Shown here in pieces: positions 35,222 to 44,759 of a stretch of DNA of 64,000 nt. This stretch comes from Pelagivirga sediminicola (GTDB lineage Bacteria; Pseudomonadota; Alphaproteobacteria; Rhodobacterales; Rhodobacteraceae): NCBI RefSeq assembly GCF_003072125.1, contig NZ_QCYH01000001.1, positions 434,001 to 498,000 of the forward strand, written 5' to 3'. Made by a program: the position numbers and the translations under genes. The notes beneath the pieces are model-generated. The model worked only from the letters and a program-made list of their open reading frames with translations. It did not search any database and was not told the DNA's origin. The number at the start of each line of letters is the position of its first letter. The first letter of the stretch is position 1.

Positions 35222-36033
35222 GCAACCCCACGATACTGGACAAGATCAAAAGCTATAAACTGGAGGAGATTGCCGCCGCCAAGGCCAAAACATCGCCCGA
35301 CGCCATGGACGAAAAAGCCCGCACCGCCCCCCCGGTGCGCCCGTTCAAGGACGCGCTCCTGCAGGCGTCCATCCAAGGCTATGGTCTGATTGCCGAGATC
35401 AAGAAGGCCAGCCCGTCCAAGGGCCTCATCCGCGAGGATTTCGACCCCGTCGCACTGGCCGAAGCTTACGCCGAAGGCGGCGCCACCTGCCTTTCTGTGC
35501 TGACCGACACGCCCAGCTTTCAGGGCGCGAACGAATATTTGACACAGGCCCGCGACGCTTGCGATCTGCCGGTGCTGCGCAAGGATTTCATGTTCGATCC
35601 CTACCAGGTCGCCGAGGCGCGGGCGCTGGGGGCCGATTGCATCCTGATCATCATGGCTTGTCTCTCGGATGGCGAGGCCGCGGCACTGGAAAAGGCCGCC
35701 GCCGAGTGGGGCATGGACGCCATCATCGAGGTGCACAACCAGGATGAGCTGACCCGCGCGGAGGCGCTGAAATCCAGGCTGATCGGCATCAACAACCGCG
35801 ATCTGAACACGTTCGAGACCACGCTCGACACCTCGCGCACCCTTGCAAGATACGTGCCCGAAGGCCGCATCATCATCTGCGAAAGCGGTCTTGAGACGCG
35901 CGAGGATCTGGCCGACATCGCCCGTTACGGCGCCCGTTGCTTCCTGATCGGCGAGACGCTCATGCGCGCCGATGACGTGGCCAGCGCGACGCGCATGATC
36001 CTCAGCAATCCGCTGACCGCCGGGGGGATGTGA
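35218..36033 (+). CDS. trpC: Indole-3-glycerol-phosphate synthase
   Basis: A (beta/alpha)8 barrel enzyme of 271 residues that closes the indole ring. Family blocks are [61 protein letters not shown] and [15 protein letters not shown]. The monofunctional form, not fused to TrpF, is present. The ATG at 35218 has GGAGG six bases upstream and overlaps the trpD stop. moaC follows directly (its ATG immediately after the stop codon). Confidence 0.96.
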   Translation: MSNPTILDKIKSYKLEEIAAAKAKTSPDAMDEKARTAPPVRPFKDALLQASIQGYGLIAEIKKASPSKGLIREDFDPVALAEAYAEGGATCLSVLTDTPSFQGANEYLTQARDACDLPVLRKDFMFDPYQVAEARALGADCILIIMACLSDGEAAALEKAAAEWGMDAIIEVHNQDELTRAEALKSRLIGINNRDLNTFETTLDTSRTLARYVPEGRIIICESGLETREDLADIARYGARCFLIGETLMRADDVASATRMILSNPLTAGGM

Positions 36034-36510
36034 ATGTCCGGGCTGACCCATTTCGACGGCAAGGGCGATGCACATATGGTCGACGTGTCGGCCAAGGCCG
36101 AAACGGACCGCATCGCCACCGCCGCCTGCCACATCAGCATGGCGCCGGAAACCTTTGATATCATTTCACAAGGACGCGCCAAGAAGGGTGACGTCCTGTC
36201 GGTCGCGCGGCTTGCCGGGATCATGGGGGCAAAGCGGACGCCGGACCTGATCCCGCTTTGCCATCCGTTGCCGATTGCCAAGGTTGCGGTGGATCTGACG
36301 CTGGACCCCGATCTGCCGGGCGTCCGGGTCGAGGCGACGGTCAAGACCACGGGGCGCACGGGCGTCGAGATGGAGGCGCTGACCGCCGCCGGAATCGCGG
36401 CGCTGACGATCTATGACATGGCCAAGGCCGTGGATCGTGCAATGCAGATCGACGGCCTGCGCGTTGTCCTGAAAGATGGCGGAAAATCCGGACGTTACGA
36501 GGCGGTTTGA
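36034..36510 (+). CDS. moaC: Cyclic pyranopterin monophosphate synthase MoaC
   Basis: Molybdenum-cofactor enzyme of 158 residues, converting the MoaA product to cyclic pyranopterin monophosphate. Conserved blocks: [31 protein letters not shown] (active site with Lys, Cys and His) and [29 protein letters not shown]. It starts at the base after the trpC stop and is followed by moeA after a 60-base gap. Its presence in the trp operon is a typical Rhodobacteraceae arrangement. Confidence 0.96.
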   Translation: MSGLTHFDGKGDAHMVDVSAKAETDRIATAACHISMAPETFDIISQGRAKKGDVLSVARLAGIMGAKRTPDLIPLCHPLPIAKVAVDLTLDPDLPGVRVEATVKTTGRTGVEMEALTAAGIAALTIYDMAKAVDRAMQIDGLRVVLKDGGKSGRYEAV

Positions 36511-36569
36511 ATGCGGATCACACGCATCCCCGCAGTGGCGCCCGGCGCAGCAGAGAGGGCAAGGCCGAT

Positions 36570-37742
36570 ATGATTTCCGTCGATGACGCATTGGCTCTGC
36601 TTTTTGATCTGGTGTCCCCCTCTCCGTCCGAGACGGTGACCTTGCGCGCCGCAGCGGGCCGCGTTCTGGCCGAGGACGTTCGCGCCTTGCGCGATCAGCC
36701 GCCCTTCGACGCCTCCGCGATGGACGGATACGCGGTGCGCAGCGCCGAGGTGGCGCCCGGCGCATCCTTTCGGCTTGTCGGCGAGGCGGCGGCGGGCCAT
36801 CGGTTCCCGGGCAGGCTCGCGCCCGGCCAGGCGGTGCGTATCTTCACCGGCGCGCCGCTGCCCGATGGGGCGGACCGCGTCGTCATTCAGGAGGACGTCA
36901 CGGCGAGCGGCGATGTCATCACCCTCGGCCAATCCATCGATACCGGCCCCCACGTGCGCCCTGCCGCCGCAGATTTCGCCGCCGGCGCGCGCATGGAGGC
37001 CCCAAGGCGTCTTGGCGCGCATGACATCGCCCTGCTGGCCGCTATGAACATCGCCGAGTTGCCGGTCACCCGCCGCCCGACCGTTGCCATTATCGCCACC
37101 GGGGACGAATTGGTCATGCCCGGTGAGGAGCCCGGCCCCGATCAGATCATCGCCTCCAACAGCTTCGGCCTTGCGGCGCTGGTCGAGGCACATGGCGCGG
37201 TTGCCCGTCTCCTGCCGATTGCGCGCGACAATATCGAATCGCTTCAGACGGCGTTTCATCAGGCGCGCGGCGCCGATCTGATCCTGACCATCGGCGGCGC
37301 GTCTGTCGGCGATCACGATCTGGTCGGCGATGTTGCCGCCACGATGGGGCTGGAGCGGTCTTTCTACAAGATCGCGATGCGACCGGGCAAGCCGCTGATG
37401 GCCGGGCGGATGGAAGGCTCGGTCATGGTGGGCCTTCCGGGAAATCCAGTATCGGCAATGGTTTGCGGGCATGTCTTCATCTTGCCGATGCTGCGGGCGA
37501 TGCAAGGTCTGGGCGCAGGCGCGGCGCCCAGCTTCGATGCGCCGCTGGGCGTCGAGCTGCCGCAGAACGGGCCGCGCGCGCATTACATGCGTGCGTCGCT
37601 TGCGAACGGTGTCGCCGCGCCCGCCGCGTCACAGGACAGTGCGCTTCTGGGCGTTCTGGCGCGCGCCGACATCCTGATGATCCGCCCGCCGCACGACCCC
37701 GCGCGCGGCGTTGGCGAAATGGTCAAATGCATGCATATTTGA
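36570..37742 (+). CDS. moeA: Molybdopterin molybdenumtransferase MoeA
   Basis: A 390-residue enzyme that inserts molybdate into adenylylated molybdopterin. Domain markers are PFDASAMDGYAVR near residue 50, RIFTGAPLPDGADRVVIQED, TVAIIATGDELVMPGEEPGPDQI, LTIGGASVGDHDLV and the PGKPLMAGRMEGSVMVGLPGNPVSAMV block. The frame is open back to 36507, but ATG at 36570 (MISVDDALALL) matches the family N terminus and has AAGG about 5-9 bases before it. It is the last gene of the trp-moa operon; lexA follows with its own promoter. Confidence 0.95.
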   Translation: MISVDDALALLFDLVSPSPSETVTLRAAAGRVLAEDVRALRDQPPFDASAMDGYAVRSAEVAPGASFRLVGEAAAGHRFPGRLAPGQAVRIFTGAPLPDGADRVVIQEDVTASGDVITLGQSIDTGPHVRPAAADFAAGARMEAPRRLGAHDIALLAAMNIAELPVTRRPTVAIIATGDELVMPGEEPGPDQIIASNSFGLAALVEAHGAVARLLPIARDNIESLQTAFHQARGADLILTIGGASVGDHDLVGDVAATMGLERSFYKIAMRPGKPLMAGRMEGSVMVGLPGNPVSAMVCGHVFILPMLRAMQGLGAGAAPSFDAPLGVELPQNGPRAHYMRASLANGVAAPAASQDSALLGVLARADILMIRPPHDPARGVGEMVKCMHI

Positions 37743-37761
37743 GCTGACCCGGCCTTGTCTG

Positions 37762-37790
37762 TTGACACAAAACAAGAACATGGGTAGAAC
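37762..37790 (+). promoter_or_regulatory. lexA promoter with SOS box
   Basis: TTGACA (37762-37767), 17 bases, TAGAAC (37785-37790) form a good promoter. The alphaproteobacterial LexA box GAAC-N7-GAAC spans 37776-37790 and covers the -10, so LexA should repress its own gene. Distance to the lexA ATG is 36 bases. Confidence 0.85.
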
Positions 37791-37826
37791 AAAACCGGAT
37801 ACATGAAACCGGGAGGGACAGACGGC

Positions 37827-38528
37827 ATGTTGACCAGAAAGCAGCTTGATTTGCTGGATTACATCAACAAACGCGTTCAACGTGATGGCGTCCCGCCCAG
37901 TTTCGACGAGATGAAAGAGGCGCTGGACCTGCGGTCAAAGTCCGGCATTCACCGGCTGATCACGGCACTGGAGGAACGTGGTTTCATCCGGCGGCTTGCC
38001 CATCGGGCGCGTGCATTGGAAATCGTCAAGCTGCCGGAATCGCTTGGCGGGACGTCGACGCATGGCTTTGCCGCGCGCGTGATTGACGGCGATCGCCCCG
38101 ATGCCGGACCGCCCGCCGCGGCGCAGGCGGTGACAAGCGTTGATGCGCTTGAGTTGCCGGTTATGGGCCGGATCGCTGCGGGCGTGCCGATCGAAGCCAT
38201 TCAGCATGCTTCGCACAATGTGGCCGTTCCGGGCGGCATGGTCAGCGGGCCGGGCGAGCATTACGCGCTGGAGGTCAAGGGCGATTCGATGATCGATGCC
38301 GGTATCAATGACGGAGATATCGTCGTGATCCGCGAAACCTCGACCGCCGATAACGGCGATATCGTCGTGGCCCTGGTCGAGGATCAGGAAGCGACGCTGA
38401 AGCGGTTCTTCCGCCGCGGCGGCGCCATCGCGCTGGAGGCGGCCAATCCGGCCTACGAGACGCGGCTTCTGCCCGACGACAAGGTCAAGGTTCAGGGACG
38501 TCTAGTGGGATTGATCCGCACCTATTGA
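37827..38528 (+). CDS. lexA: SOS-response repressor LexA
   Basis: Repressor/autoprotease of 233 residues. A winged helix-turn-helix (about 1-65, [20 protein letters not shown]...) binds the SOS box. The C-terminal S24 peptidase domain has the self-cleavage bond A118-G119 (GRIAAGVP), catalytic S154 (KGDSMIDAG) and K192 (EATLKRFF). The N terminus was placed at 37827 because AGGG precedes it and MLTRKQ is the family start; the frame continues upstream to 37803. It is autoregulated through the SOS box just before it. comEC converges 10 bases after its stop. Confidence 0.96.
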   Translation: MLTRKQLDLLDYINKRVQRDGVPPSFDEMKEALDLRSKSGIHRLITALEERGFIRRLAHRARALEIVKLPESLGGTSTHGFAARVIDGDRPDAGPPAAAQAVTSVDALELPVMGRIAAGVPIEAIQHASHNVAVPGGMVSGPGEHYALEVKGDSMIDAGINDGDIVVIRETSTADNGDIVVALVEDQEATLKRFFRRGGAIALEAANPAYETRLLPDDKVKVQGRLVGLIRTY

Positions 38529-38538
38529 ACGCTCAGGC

Positions 38539-40572
38539 TCAGCGCGCGGTCCACAGCCGTGCGCCACGGCTTTGCCGCGTTGTCACGATGCGAGGCGCGG
38601 CATCAGGCCCCTGCGCATAGACCGCGATGGCGCCTGTATGCCGGAGCCTTTCCGGGTCAAGAACCACGCATCCCGGATCAATACTCAGCGAATCGGGTGG
38701 ATCGATGTTAAGGACCAGCCATTCCATCGCGCCGCAACCAGTGATCGCAGCTGCGCCTCGCTTGCCTCGGGCGGCGGTGATGATGGTATCCCCCGGCCCG
38801 GTCCCCCCAATCGTCCAGCGCTCTGCCGCGATCTCCTGCGCGGCGACGTCACCATCATTCTCCAGCCAGTTTTGCGCGATGAAACCATCGCCGCGCGGCG
38901 TGCTGAGTGCGCGGCCCGCTGGTGTCATCACGCCAACCAGCCCGCCGGTGTCGGAAATCAGCACATCGGGCCTGCGGGCCTGCGACCATAGCAAAGCCGC
39001 GATCAGCATGGGAACGACGCCCACGATGCGGGCCCGTCCCTGCCACAGGATAAGCGTCAATGTGCCCAGGCTGAGCAACGGCAGTGTCCAGGCATCCGGG
39101 CTGACAACCATCCCGCGCGCGCCGTCCAGCGCCGAGATCCAGCGTGCGACGCCCAAGATCCAGTCCAGCCCCAGCCCCATGACCCATAATCCGATCCCCT
39201 CCAGCCCGAACGGCAGCAGACAGACCGACAGGACCGCGGCCGGCATGACCAACGCCCCCATCAGCGGAACGCTGGCCAGGTTCGCGATCAGGCCGTAATG
39301 CGCGATCTGGTTGAAATGCGCCGCCGCGAAGGGCGCCGTTGCCAGCCCTGCCACCAGCGATGAGATGAAAACGGCGGCGGCCGGGCGCAACCAGCGCGGC
39401 GCCTTCGGCAGATCGACTTTCTGGATCCAGCCGAAAACCGCGATGAGTGCTGTTGTTGCCGAAAACGACATCTGAAATCCGGGGCCGAGCAGCGCCTCGG
39501 GCCGCAGGCAAAGCACGATCAGCGCCGCCAGCGCGACCGCCCTGAGGCTCAGCGCGCGGCGGCCCAGCATTACCGCCACCAGCATCACGGCGACCATGAT
39601 GAACGCGCGTTCGGTCGCGATGCTGCCGCCCGAGAGCCCCAGATAGAACACCGCGACGGCAAGCGCCAGCGCGGCCGCCAGCGGCTTGGCCGGGGCGCGC
39701 AGGGCAAGCCATGGCACAAGCGCGATCGCGTAGCGCAAGGTCGCAAAGACAAACGCTGTCAACAGCCCCATATGCAGGCCGGAAATGGCAAGCAGGTGGG
39801 CAAGGTTCGACACGCGCAGCGCCTGCAGCGTCTCCTGCCCCATGCCGGAGCGGTCCCCGGTCATGATGGCGGCGGCAAAGGCGCCCGTCTCGCCCGGAAG
39901 CTTGGCCTGCACATGCGCAGAGAGCGCCATGCGGATGGCGAACATCGGCTGCGCCCCATCGGCAGGCGCGAGGGCCACGAGCGGCACGCGCGTGTAGCCG
40001 ACCGCGCCCAGCCTCTGGAACCAGGCGTGGCGCTGGAAATCGAAACCGCCAGGCTCGACCGGGCCGGAGGGCGGTGACAGATGGCCCGTCGCGCCCAAGG
40101 TCAGCCCCGGCAACGGCTCGGCGCCCGCGAGCTTTGAGTGAAGCGACAGGCGCACACGGTCCGGCGTGCGCTGCGGCGACACATCGCGCAGCCTGACCTG
40201 GTCGAGCGTGACGCGCACCGCGTCCGACGCCGATCTGTCAATCCCCACGACGCGCCCTTCGATGGGCCCGTAATACCGCCATGTCAGGACGGGGCCGCCG
40301 ACGGAATGCGCCCGCGCGCCGGCCAGAATGACCCCCGAAAGGATCAGCGCCGCGCCGATGGCCAGCGGCGCCGCCGCCTGCCCCAAAAGGCGCGCGAGGC
40401 CGAGGCACGCGAGGATCAGCAGCGCCAGCCCGCCATAGGCAAGCAGCGGCAATTCGATCTTCAGCAGGAAATAGATCCCGATCCCCGTGCCCAGACAGAC
40501 CGGCGCCCAGCCAAAGAGATGACCCCGCTGCAAAAGGAGCGCGCGTGCAAGATAGCCCCAGACCGCCGCCAC
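38539..40572 (-). CDS. ComEC/Rec2-family DNA-uptake channel protein
   Basis: Inner-membrane competence protein of about 677 residues that in transformable bacteria forms the channel for single-stranded DNA. Several N-terminal helices lead to the soluble OB-like DUF4131 region (about 100-200), then the competence domain with [24 protein letters not shown] and [36 protein letters not shown]. The C-terminal 120 residues are a shortened, metallo-beta-lactamase-like tail. The GTG at 40572 was chosen: AAAGGGG lies six bases upstream. ATG at 40623 is the alternative. It is divergent from gltX, and convergent with lexA. Rhodobacterial homologues are also needed by GTA recipients, a relevant point given the lysis genes nearby. 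Confidence 0.88.
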   Translation of the reverse strand: MAAVWGYLARALLLQRGHLFGWAPVCLGTGIGIYFLLKIELPLLAYGGLALLILACLGLARLLGQAAAPLAIGAALILSGVILAGARAHSVGGPVLTWRYYGPIEGRVVGIDRSASDAVRVTLDQVRLRDVSPQRTPDRVRLSLHSKLAGAEPLPGLTLGATGHLSPPSGPVEPGGFDFQRHAWFQRLGAVGYTRVPLVALAPADGAQPMFAIRMALSAHVQAKLPGETGAFAAAIMTGDRSGMGQETLQALRVSNLAHLLAISGLHMGLLTAFVFATLRYAIALVPWLALRAPAKPLAAALALAVAVFYLGLSGGSIATERAFIMVAVMLVAVMLGRRALSLRAVALAALIVLCLRPEALLGPGFQMSFSATTALIAVFGWIQKVDLPKAPRWLRPAAAVFISSLVAGLATAPFAAAHFNQIAHYGLIANLASVPLMGALVMPAAVLSVCLLPFGLEGIGLWVMGLGLDWILGVARWISALDGARGMVVSPDAWTLPLLSLGTLTLILWQGRARIVGVVPMLIAALLWSQARRPDVLISDTGGLVGVMTPAGRALSTPRGDGFIAQNWLENDGDVAAQEIAAERWTIGGTGPGDTIITAARGKRGAAAITGCGAMEWLVLNIDPPDSLSIDPGCVVLDPERLRHTGAIAVYAQGPDAAPRIVTTRQSRGARLWTAR

Positions 40573-40648
40573 TTGTTTCCCCTTTGGTGGGCCGCTAGAC
40601 AGGCGCCATCCTAGCCCCCACATCGTTACCGAAAGGTTAATCACCCCC

Positions 40649-42058
40649 ATGTCCCAACAGGTCGTGACCCGTTTCGCCCCGTCGCCCACCGGGTATCTGC
40701 ATATTGGCGGGGCACGCACGGCCCTGTTCAACTGGCTCTATGCACGCGGCCGCGGTGGCCGGTTCCTGCTTCGGATCGAGGACACGGACCGCGCGCGTTC
40801 GAGCCCCGAGGCCACGCAGGCCATTCTGGACGGCATGGCGTGGCTGGGGCTTGACCACGATGGCGCGGCGGTCAGCCAGTTCGAACGCGCAGCGCGCCAT
40901 GCCGAGGTCGCCCAGCAGATGCTGGAGGCGGGGACGGCCTACAAGTGCTTTGCCACGCAGGACGAAATTCAGGCCTTCCGCGATGCGGCCAAGGCCGAGG
41001 GCCGCTCGACGCTCTATGCCAGCCCGTGGCGCGACGCGGCGCCCGAAACGCATCCGGATCTGCCTTATGTGATCCGCATCAAGGCGCCCCGCGACGGCGC
41101 GACGGTGATCCAGGACGCCGTGCAGGGCGATGTGACGATCCGCAACGATCAACTGGACGACATGGTGCTTCTGCGCTCGGACGGGACGCCCGTTTACATG
41201 CTGGCGGTCGCGGTGGATGACCATGACATGTGCGTCACGCATGTCATCCGGGGCGACGACCACCTGAACAACGCCGCGCGCCAGATGCTGATCTATCGCG
41301 CGATGGGCTGGCCCCTGCCCATCTATGCCCACATTCCGCTGATTCACGGCCCCGACGGCAAGAAGCTGAGCAAGCGTCACGGGGCTTTGGGAACGCAAGA
41401 ATACCGGCAGATGGGCTATCCCGCAGCGGGCATGCGCAACTACCTTGCCCGGCTTGGTTGGAGCCATGGGGACGATGAATTCTTTACCGACGCGCAGGCG
41501 CAGGAGTGGTTCGATCTGGGGGGAATCGGCAAGTCCGCGGCGCGGTTCGACTTCAAGAAACTCGAGAATATCTGCGGTCAGCATATGGCGGCCGCGGATG
41601 ATGCTGCGCTGCTGCATGAATTGTCCGATTTTCTGCGCGTGACAGGCCAGCCCGCCCTGACGCCCGCGCAATCGGAGCTGATGCTGGAGGGGATGTATTG
41701 CCTCAAGGAGCGCGCGCGCACCTTTCCAGAACTGCTTGACAAGGCACAGTTTATCCTGACAAGCCGCCCCATTTCGCCGGACGAGAAGGCCGCCGCGCAG
41801 CTGGATACGGTATCCCGCGGTATGCTGAGAGAATTGACGCCGCAACTGCAAAATGCTACGTGGAACCGCGAAAGCCTTGAAGAGTTGATGACGCAATTCG
41901 CCGACGCTCGCGGCACCAAGTTCGGTAAGCTTGCGGGGCCGCTCAGGGCGGCCCTTGCAGGACGCAGTGCGACGCCTAGTGTATTCGACATGATGCTGGT
42001 GCTCGGGCAGGCCGAAACGCTGGGCCGCTTGACGGATGCAGGCCAAGGCGGAGATTAA
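40649..42058 (+). CDS. gltX: Glutamyl-tRNA synthetase
   Basis: Class I aminoacyl-tRNA synthetase of 469 residues that charges tRNA-Glu. The HIGH-type motif is [20 protein letters not shown] (residues 11-30) and the KMSKS motif is KKLSKRHGA. The C-terminal anticodon-binding domain is all-helical, ending [23 protein letters not shown]. Many alphaproteobacteria have two GltX proteins, one of which may charge tRNA-Gln indirectly via GatCAB; which one this is cannot be read from sequence. It lies divergent from comEC, with gltA 75 bases downstream. Confidence 0.96.
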   Translation: MSQQVVTRFAPSPTGYLHIGGARTALFNWLYARGRGGRFLLRIEDTDRARSSPEATQAILDGMAWLGLDHDGAAVSQFERAARHAEVAQQMLEAGTAYKCFATQDEIQAFRDAAKAEGRSTLYASPWRDAAPETHPDLPYVIRIKAPRDGATVIQDAVQGDVTIRNDQLDDMVLLRSDGTPVYMLAVAVDDHDMCVTHVIRGDDHLNNAARQMLIYRAMGWPLPIYAHIPLIHGPDGKKLSKRHGALGTQEYRQMGYPAAGMRNYLARLGWSHGDDEFFTDAQAQEWFDLGGIGKSAARFDFKKLENICGQHMAAADDAALLHELSDFLRVTGQPALTPAQSELMLEGMYCLKERARTFPELLDKAQFILTSRPISPDEKAAAQLDTVSRGMLRELTPQLQNATWNRESLEELMTQFADARGTKFGKLAGPLRAALAGRSATPSVFDMMLVLGQAETLGRLTDAGQGGD

Positions 42059-42133
42059 CCGCCTCATAAGGCCGATGGATTATCCAGCCTGTGCTGCCTC
42101 GCGGTGCCCGGGCTGCAACAAGGAGACTGCCTG

Positions 42134-43429
42134 ATGGCCGACGACAAGAAATCCGCAACCCTTTCGCTGAACGGCAAGGAGCATGAGCTGCCGATCTTTT
42201 CGCCCACGTTGGGGCCGGACGTGATCGACATTCGCAAGCTCTATGGCCAGGCGGGTGTGTTTACCTATGATCCCGGATTCACGTCGACGGCCAGTTGCGA
42301 CAGCACCATCACCTTCATCGATGGCGAAAAGGGCGAGCTGTTGCATCGCGGCTATCCGATCGATCAATTGGCGAGCAAATCGCACTATCTCGAAGTGTGC
42401 TACCTGCTGCTCTACGGCGAGCTTCCGTCCGCCGCGCAGCTGGAGGATTTCGAAAGCCGCGTGACCAATCACACGATGCTGCACGAGCAGATGCATTTCC
42501 TCTTTCGCGGGTTCCGCCGCGATGCGCCGCCCATGGCGATCATGGTGGGTGTGGTCGGGGCGCTGAGCGCGTTCTATCACGACAGCACCGACATCACCGA
42601 CCCTTGGCAGCGCGAGGTTGCCTCGGTGCGCATGATCGCCAAGATGCCGACCATCGCGGCGATGGCGTATAAATACACGATCGGCCAGCCCTTCATGTAT
42701 CCGCGCAATGATCTGGATTACGCGTCCAACTTCCTGCGCATGTGCTTTGCGGTGCCCTCCGACGATTACGAGGTAAATCCGATCCTCAGCCGCGCGATGG
42801 ACCGGATTTTCACCCTGCATGCCGATCACGAGCAGAACGCCTCGACCTCGACGGTGCGTCTGGCCTCGTCTTCGGGGGCGAACCCGTTTGCCTGCATCGC
42901 GGCCGGCATCGCCTGCCTTTGGGGCCCGGCCCATGGCGGCGCCAATCAGGCGTGCCTTGAGATGCTGCGCGAAATCGGCACGGTCGAGCGTATTCCCGAA
43001 TACATCGCCCGCGCCAAGGACAAGAATGATCCCTTCCGTCTGATGGGCTTCGGCCATCGCGTCTACAAGAATTTCGATCCACGCGCGACGGTGATGAAGC
43101 AATCGGCCGATGAGGTTCTCGATCTGATGGGGATCGACGACAATCCGACTTTGCAGGTCGCCAAGGAGTTGGAGAAGCAGGCGCTCGCCGATCCCTATTT
43201 CGCCGAGAAAAAGCTTTTTCCCAACGTCGATTTCTATTCGGGCATCATCCTTGAGGCGATGGGCTTTCCCACGTCGATGTTCACGGCAATCTTTGCCGTC
43301 TCGCGCACCGTCGGCTGGATTTCCCAGTGGAAGGAAATGATCGCCGATCCGCAGCTGAAAATCGGCCGCCCCCGCCAGCTCTATGTCGGTGCGCCGAAGC
43401 GTGACTACGTCGACATCGAAAACCGCTGA
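42134..43429 (+). CDS. gltA: Citrate synthase (type II)
   Basis: TCA-cycle enzyme of 431 residues condensing oxaloacetate and acetyl-CoA. Catalytic histidines sit in [15 protein letters not shown] and the [13 protein letters not shown] block (which also holds an Arg contact); the substrate aspartate lies in [11 protein letters not shown]. The N-terminal extension of about 40 residues is the hexameric, NADH-regulated type. AAGGAG is eight bases before the ATG at 42134. A strong terminator follows the gene. Confidence 0.96.
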   Translation: MADDKKSATLSLNGKEHELPIFSPTLGPDVIDIRKLYGQAGVFTYDPGFTSTASCDSTITFIDGEKGELLHRGYPIDQLASKSHYLEVCYLLLYGELPSAAQLEDFESRVTNHTMLHEQMHFLFRGFRRDAPPMAIMVGVVGALSAFYHDSTDITDPWQREVASVRMIAKMPTIAAMAYKYTIGQPFMYPRNDLDYASNFLRMCFAVPSDDYEVNPILSRAMDRIFTLHADHEQNASTSTVRLASSSGANPFACIAAGIACLWGPAHGGANQACLEMLREIGTVERIPEYIARAKDKNDPFRLMGFGHRVYKNFDPRATVMKQSADEVLDLMGIDDNPTLQVAKELEKQALADPYFAEKKLFPNVDFYSGIILEAMGFPTSMFTAIFAVSRTVGWISQWKEMIADPQLKIGRPRQLYVGAPKRDYVDIENR

Positions 43430-43451
43430 CGCGCGGGAACCAAGCAGCAAG

Positions 43452-43484
43452 AAGGGGCGCATCCGGAATGGATGCGCCCCTTTT
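43452..43484 (+). terminator. Rho-independent terminator after gltA
   Basis: AAGGGGCGCATCC, a short GGAAT loop and GGATGCGCCCCTT, then TTTG; the stem is 13 bp. It lies 23 bases after the gltA stop. The A-rich left flank could also serve the opposite strand, where the crotonase gene ends 40 bases away. Confidence 0.9.
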
Positions 43485-43522
43485 GTTCGGGTCTCCGCGG
43501 TCTGCACTAACCGGCCTTGCCG

Positions 43523-44302
43523 TCAGCGCCCCTCGAAGCGCGGAGGGCGCTTTTCCTGAAACGCGACGACGCCTTCCTGAAAATCGCGCGTCTGGCCGCA
43601 GGCACCCTGCAGCCGCGCCTCCAGATCCAGCTGCGCCTCATGACCGTTGTCCCAACTGCTGCGGATCGCCGTCTTGAGATGCCGATAACTCTCGGTGGGC
43701 CCGCTGGCCAGATGCGCCGCGCGGTCGCGCCAGCGGGCATCGAACTCCATGTCCGGCACCGCCTCCCAGATCATGCCCCAGCTTGCCGCGTCATTCGCGC
43801 TGATCGGCTCGGCAAAAAGCGCAGCACCCATGGCCTTGGCCGCGCCGATCTGCCGGGGCAGCCAATAGGTGCCGCCCGCATCGGGCATCAGGCCGATACG
43901 GGTGAAGGCCTGCATGAAATAAGCGCTTTCCGCAGCGATGACCACGTCAGCGCAGAGCGCAAGATTGGCGCCCGCCCCCGCCGCCGGGCCGTTTACGGCG
44001 GCAATCGTGGGTATGGTGCATTCGCCGACGGCGCGCAGCATGGGCAGGTATTCGTCGCGCAGCACACGCTCCAGATCCAGCGCGGCGGCCGTGCCCTCGT
44101 CGCTCAGGTCCTGGCCCGCGCAAAATGCCTTGCCGTTGCCGGTGAGCACCAGAACCCGCGCGTTTTGCGCAGCGAACGTCGCGGCGTCCGCAATCTCGGC
44201 GCGCATCAGGGTGTTGAGCGCGTTCATCCGGTCCGGACGGTTCAGGCGCAGCACCGCGATGTCATCTGCGATATCCAGCGCGATGGTGGTGTAATCCTTC
44301 AT
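43523..44302 (-). CDS. Enoyl-CoA hydratase/isomerase, PaaG-like
   Basis: Crotonase-fold enzyme of 259 residues. The oxyanion-hole segments are KAFCAGQDLSDE and NGPAAGAGANLALCAD. The two glutamates of true enoyl-CoA hydratases are replaced (N and F positions). Instead there is an aspartate in GLMPDAGGTYWLPR, as in PaaG, the ring-opening isomerase of phenylacetyl-CoA degradation. No other paa gene is in the window, so a generic 2,3-/3,4-enoyl-CoA isomerase role is equally likely. It is the last gene of the ccm-linked minus-strand run, starting 7 bases after ccmH. Confidence 0.88.
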   Translation of the reverse strand: MKDYTTIALDIADDIAVLRLNRPDRMNALNTLMRAEIADAATFAAQNARVLVLTGNGKAFCAGQDLSDEGTAAALDLERVLRDEYLPMLRAVGECTIPTIAAVNGPAAGAGANLALCADVVIAAESAYFMQAFTRIGLMPDAGGTYWLPRQIGAAKAMGAALFAEPISANDAASWGMIWEAVPDMEFDARWRDRAAHLASGPTESYRHLKTAIRSSWDNGHEAQLDLEARLQGACGQTRDFQEGVVAFQEKRPPRFEGR

Positions 44303-44309
44303 AGGTCCG

Positions 44310-44759
44310 TCATCCGTCCATGATGTCGCGCAGGCGCGCGGCTTCGTCCTCGCTCAGGTCGGCCTCGGGCGGGGCGGCGCGGCCGCGTTTCCGCGCATAG
44401 GCAAGGGCCACGCCCGCGCCCAGCAACAGCATCGCGGGGCCCGCCAGCCACAGCGCCAACGTGCTGCCCGTCGCGCGCGGCTGCAGCAGGACATATTCGC
44501 CATAGCGATCGACAATGAAATCCACGACCTCGGCGTCGGTGTCACCGGCGGTCAGGCGGTCACGCACCAGAATGCGCAGATCACGCGCGAGCGACGCGTT
44601 CGAATCGTCGATATTCTCATTCTGGCAAACCAGGCATCGCAGCCCTTGCGAGATCTCGCGCGCCCGCGACTCCAGCGCCGGATCGTCCAGCATCTCATCG
44701 GGCTGCACCGCCGCCAGCGGGCTGGCCAGCAGGCACAGGATCAGCGCAAAACGCCTCAT
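44310..44759 (-). CDS. ccmH: Cytochrome c biogenesis protein CcmH (thiol reductase)
   Basis: A membrane-anchored periplasmic protein of 149 residues with a signal sequence, the redox motif LRCLVCQN (C42, C45) and a C-terminal transmembrane segment (about 100-120). It keeps apocytochrome c thiols reduced for haem attachment with CcmF. This is the short form (CycL), without the TPR half (CcmI) fused in some bacteria. Its ATG overlaps the ccmF stop by four bases. Confidence 0.94.
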   Translation of the reverse strand: MRRFALILCLLASPLAAVQPDEMLDDPALESRAREISQGLRCLVCQNENIDDSNASLARDLRILVRDRLTAGDTDAEVVDFIVDRYGEYVLLQPRATGSTLALWLAGPAMLLLGAGVALAYARKRGRAAPPEADLSEDEAARLRDIMDG

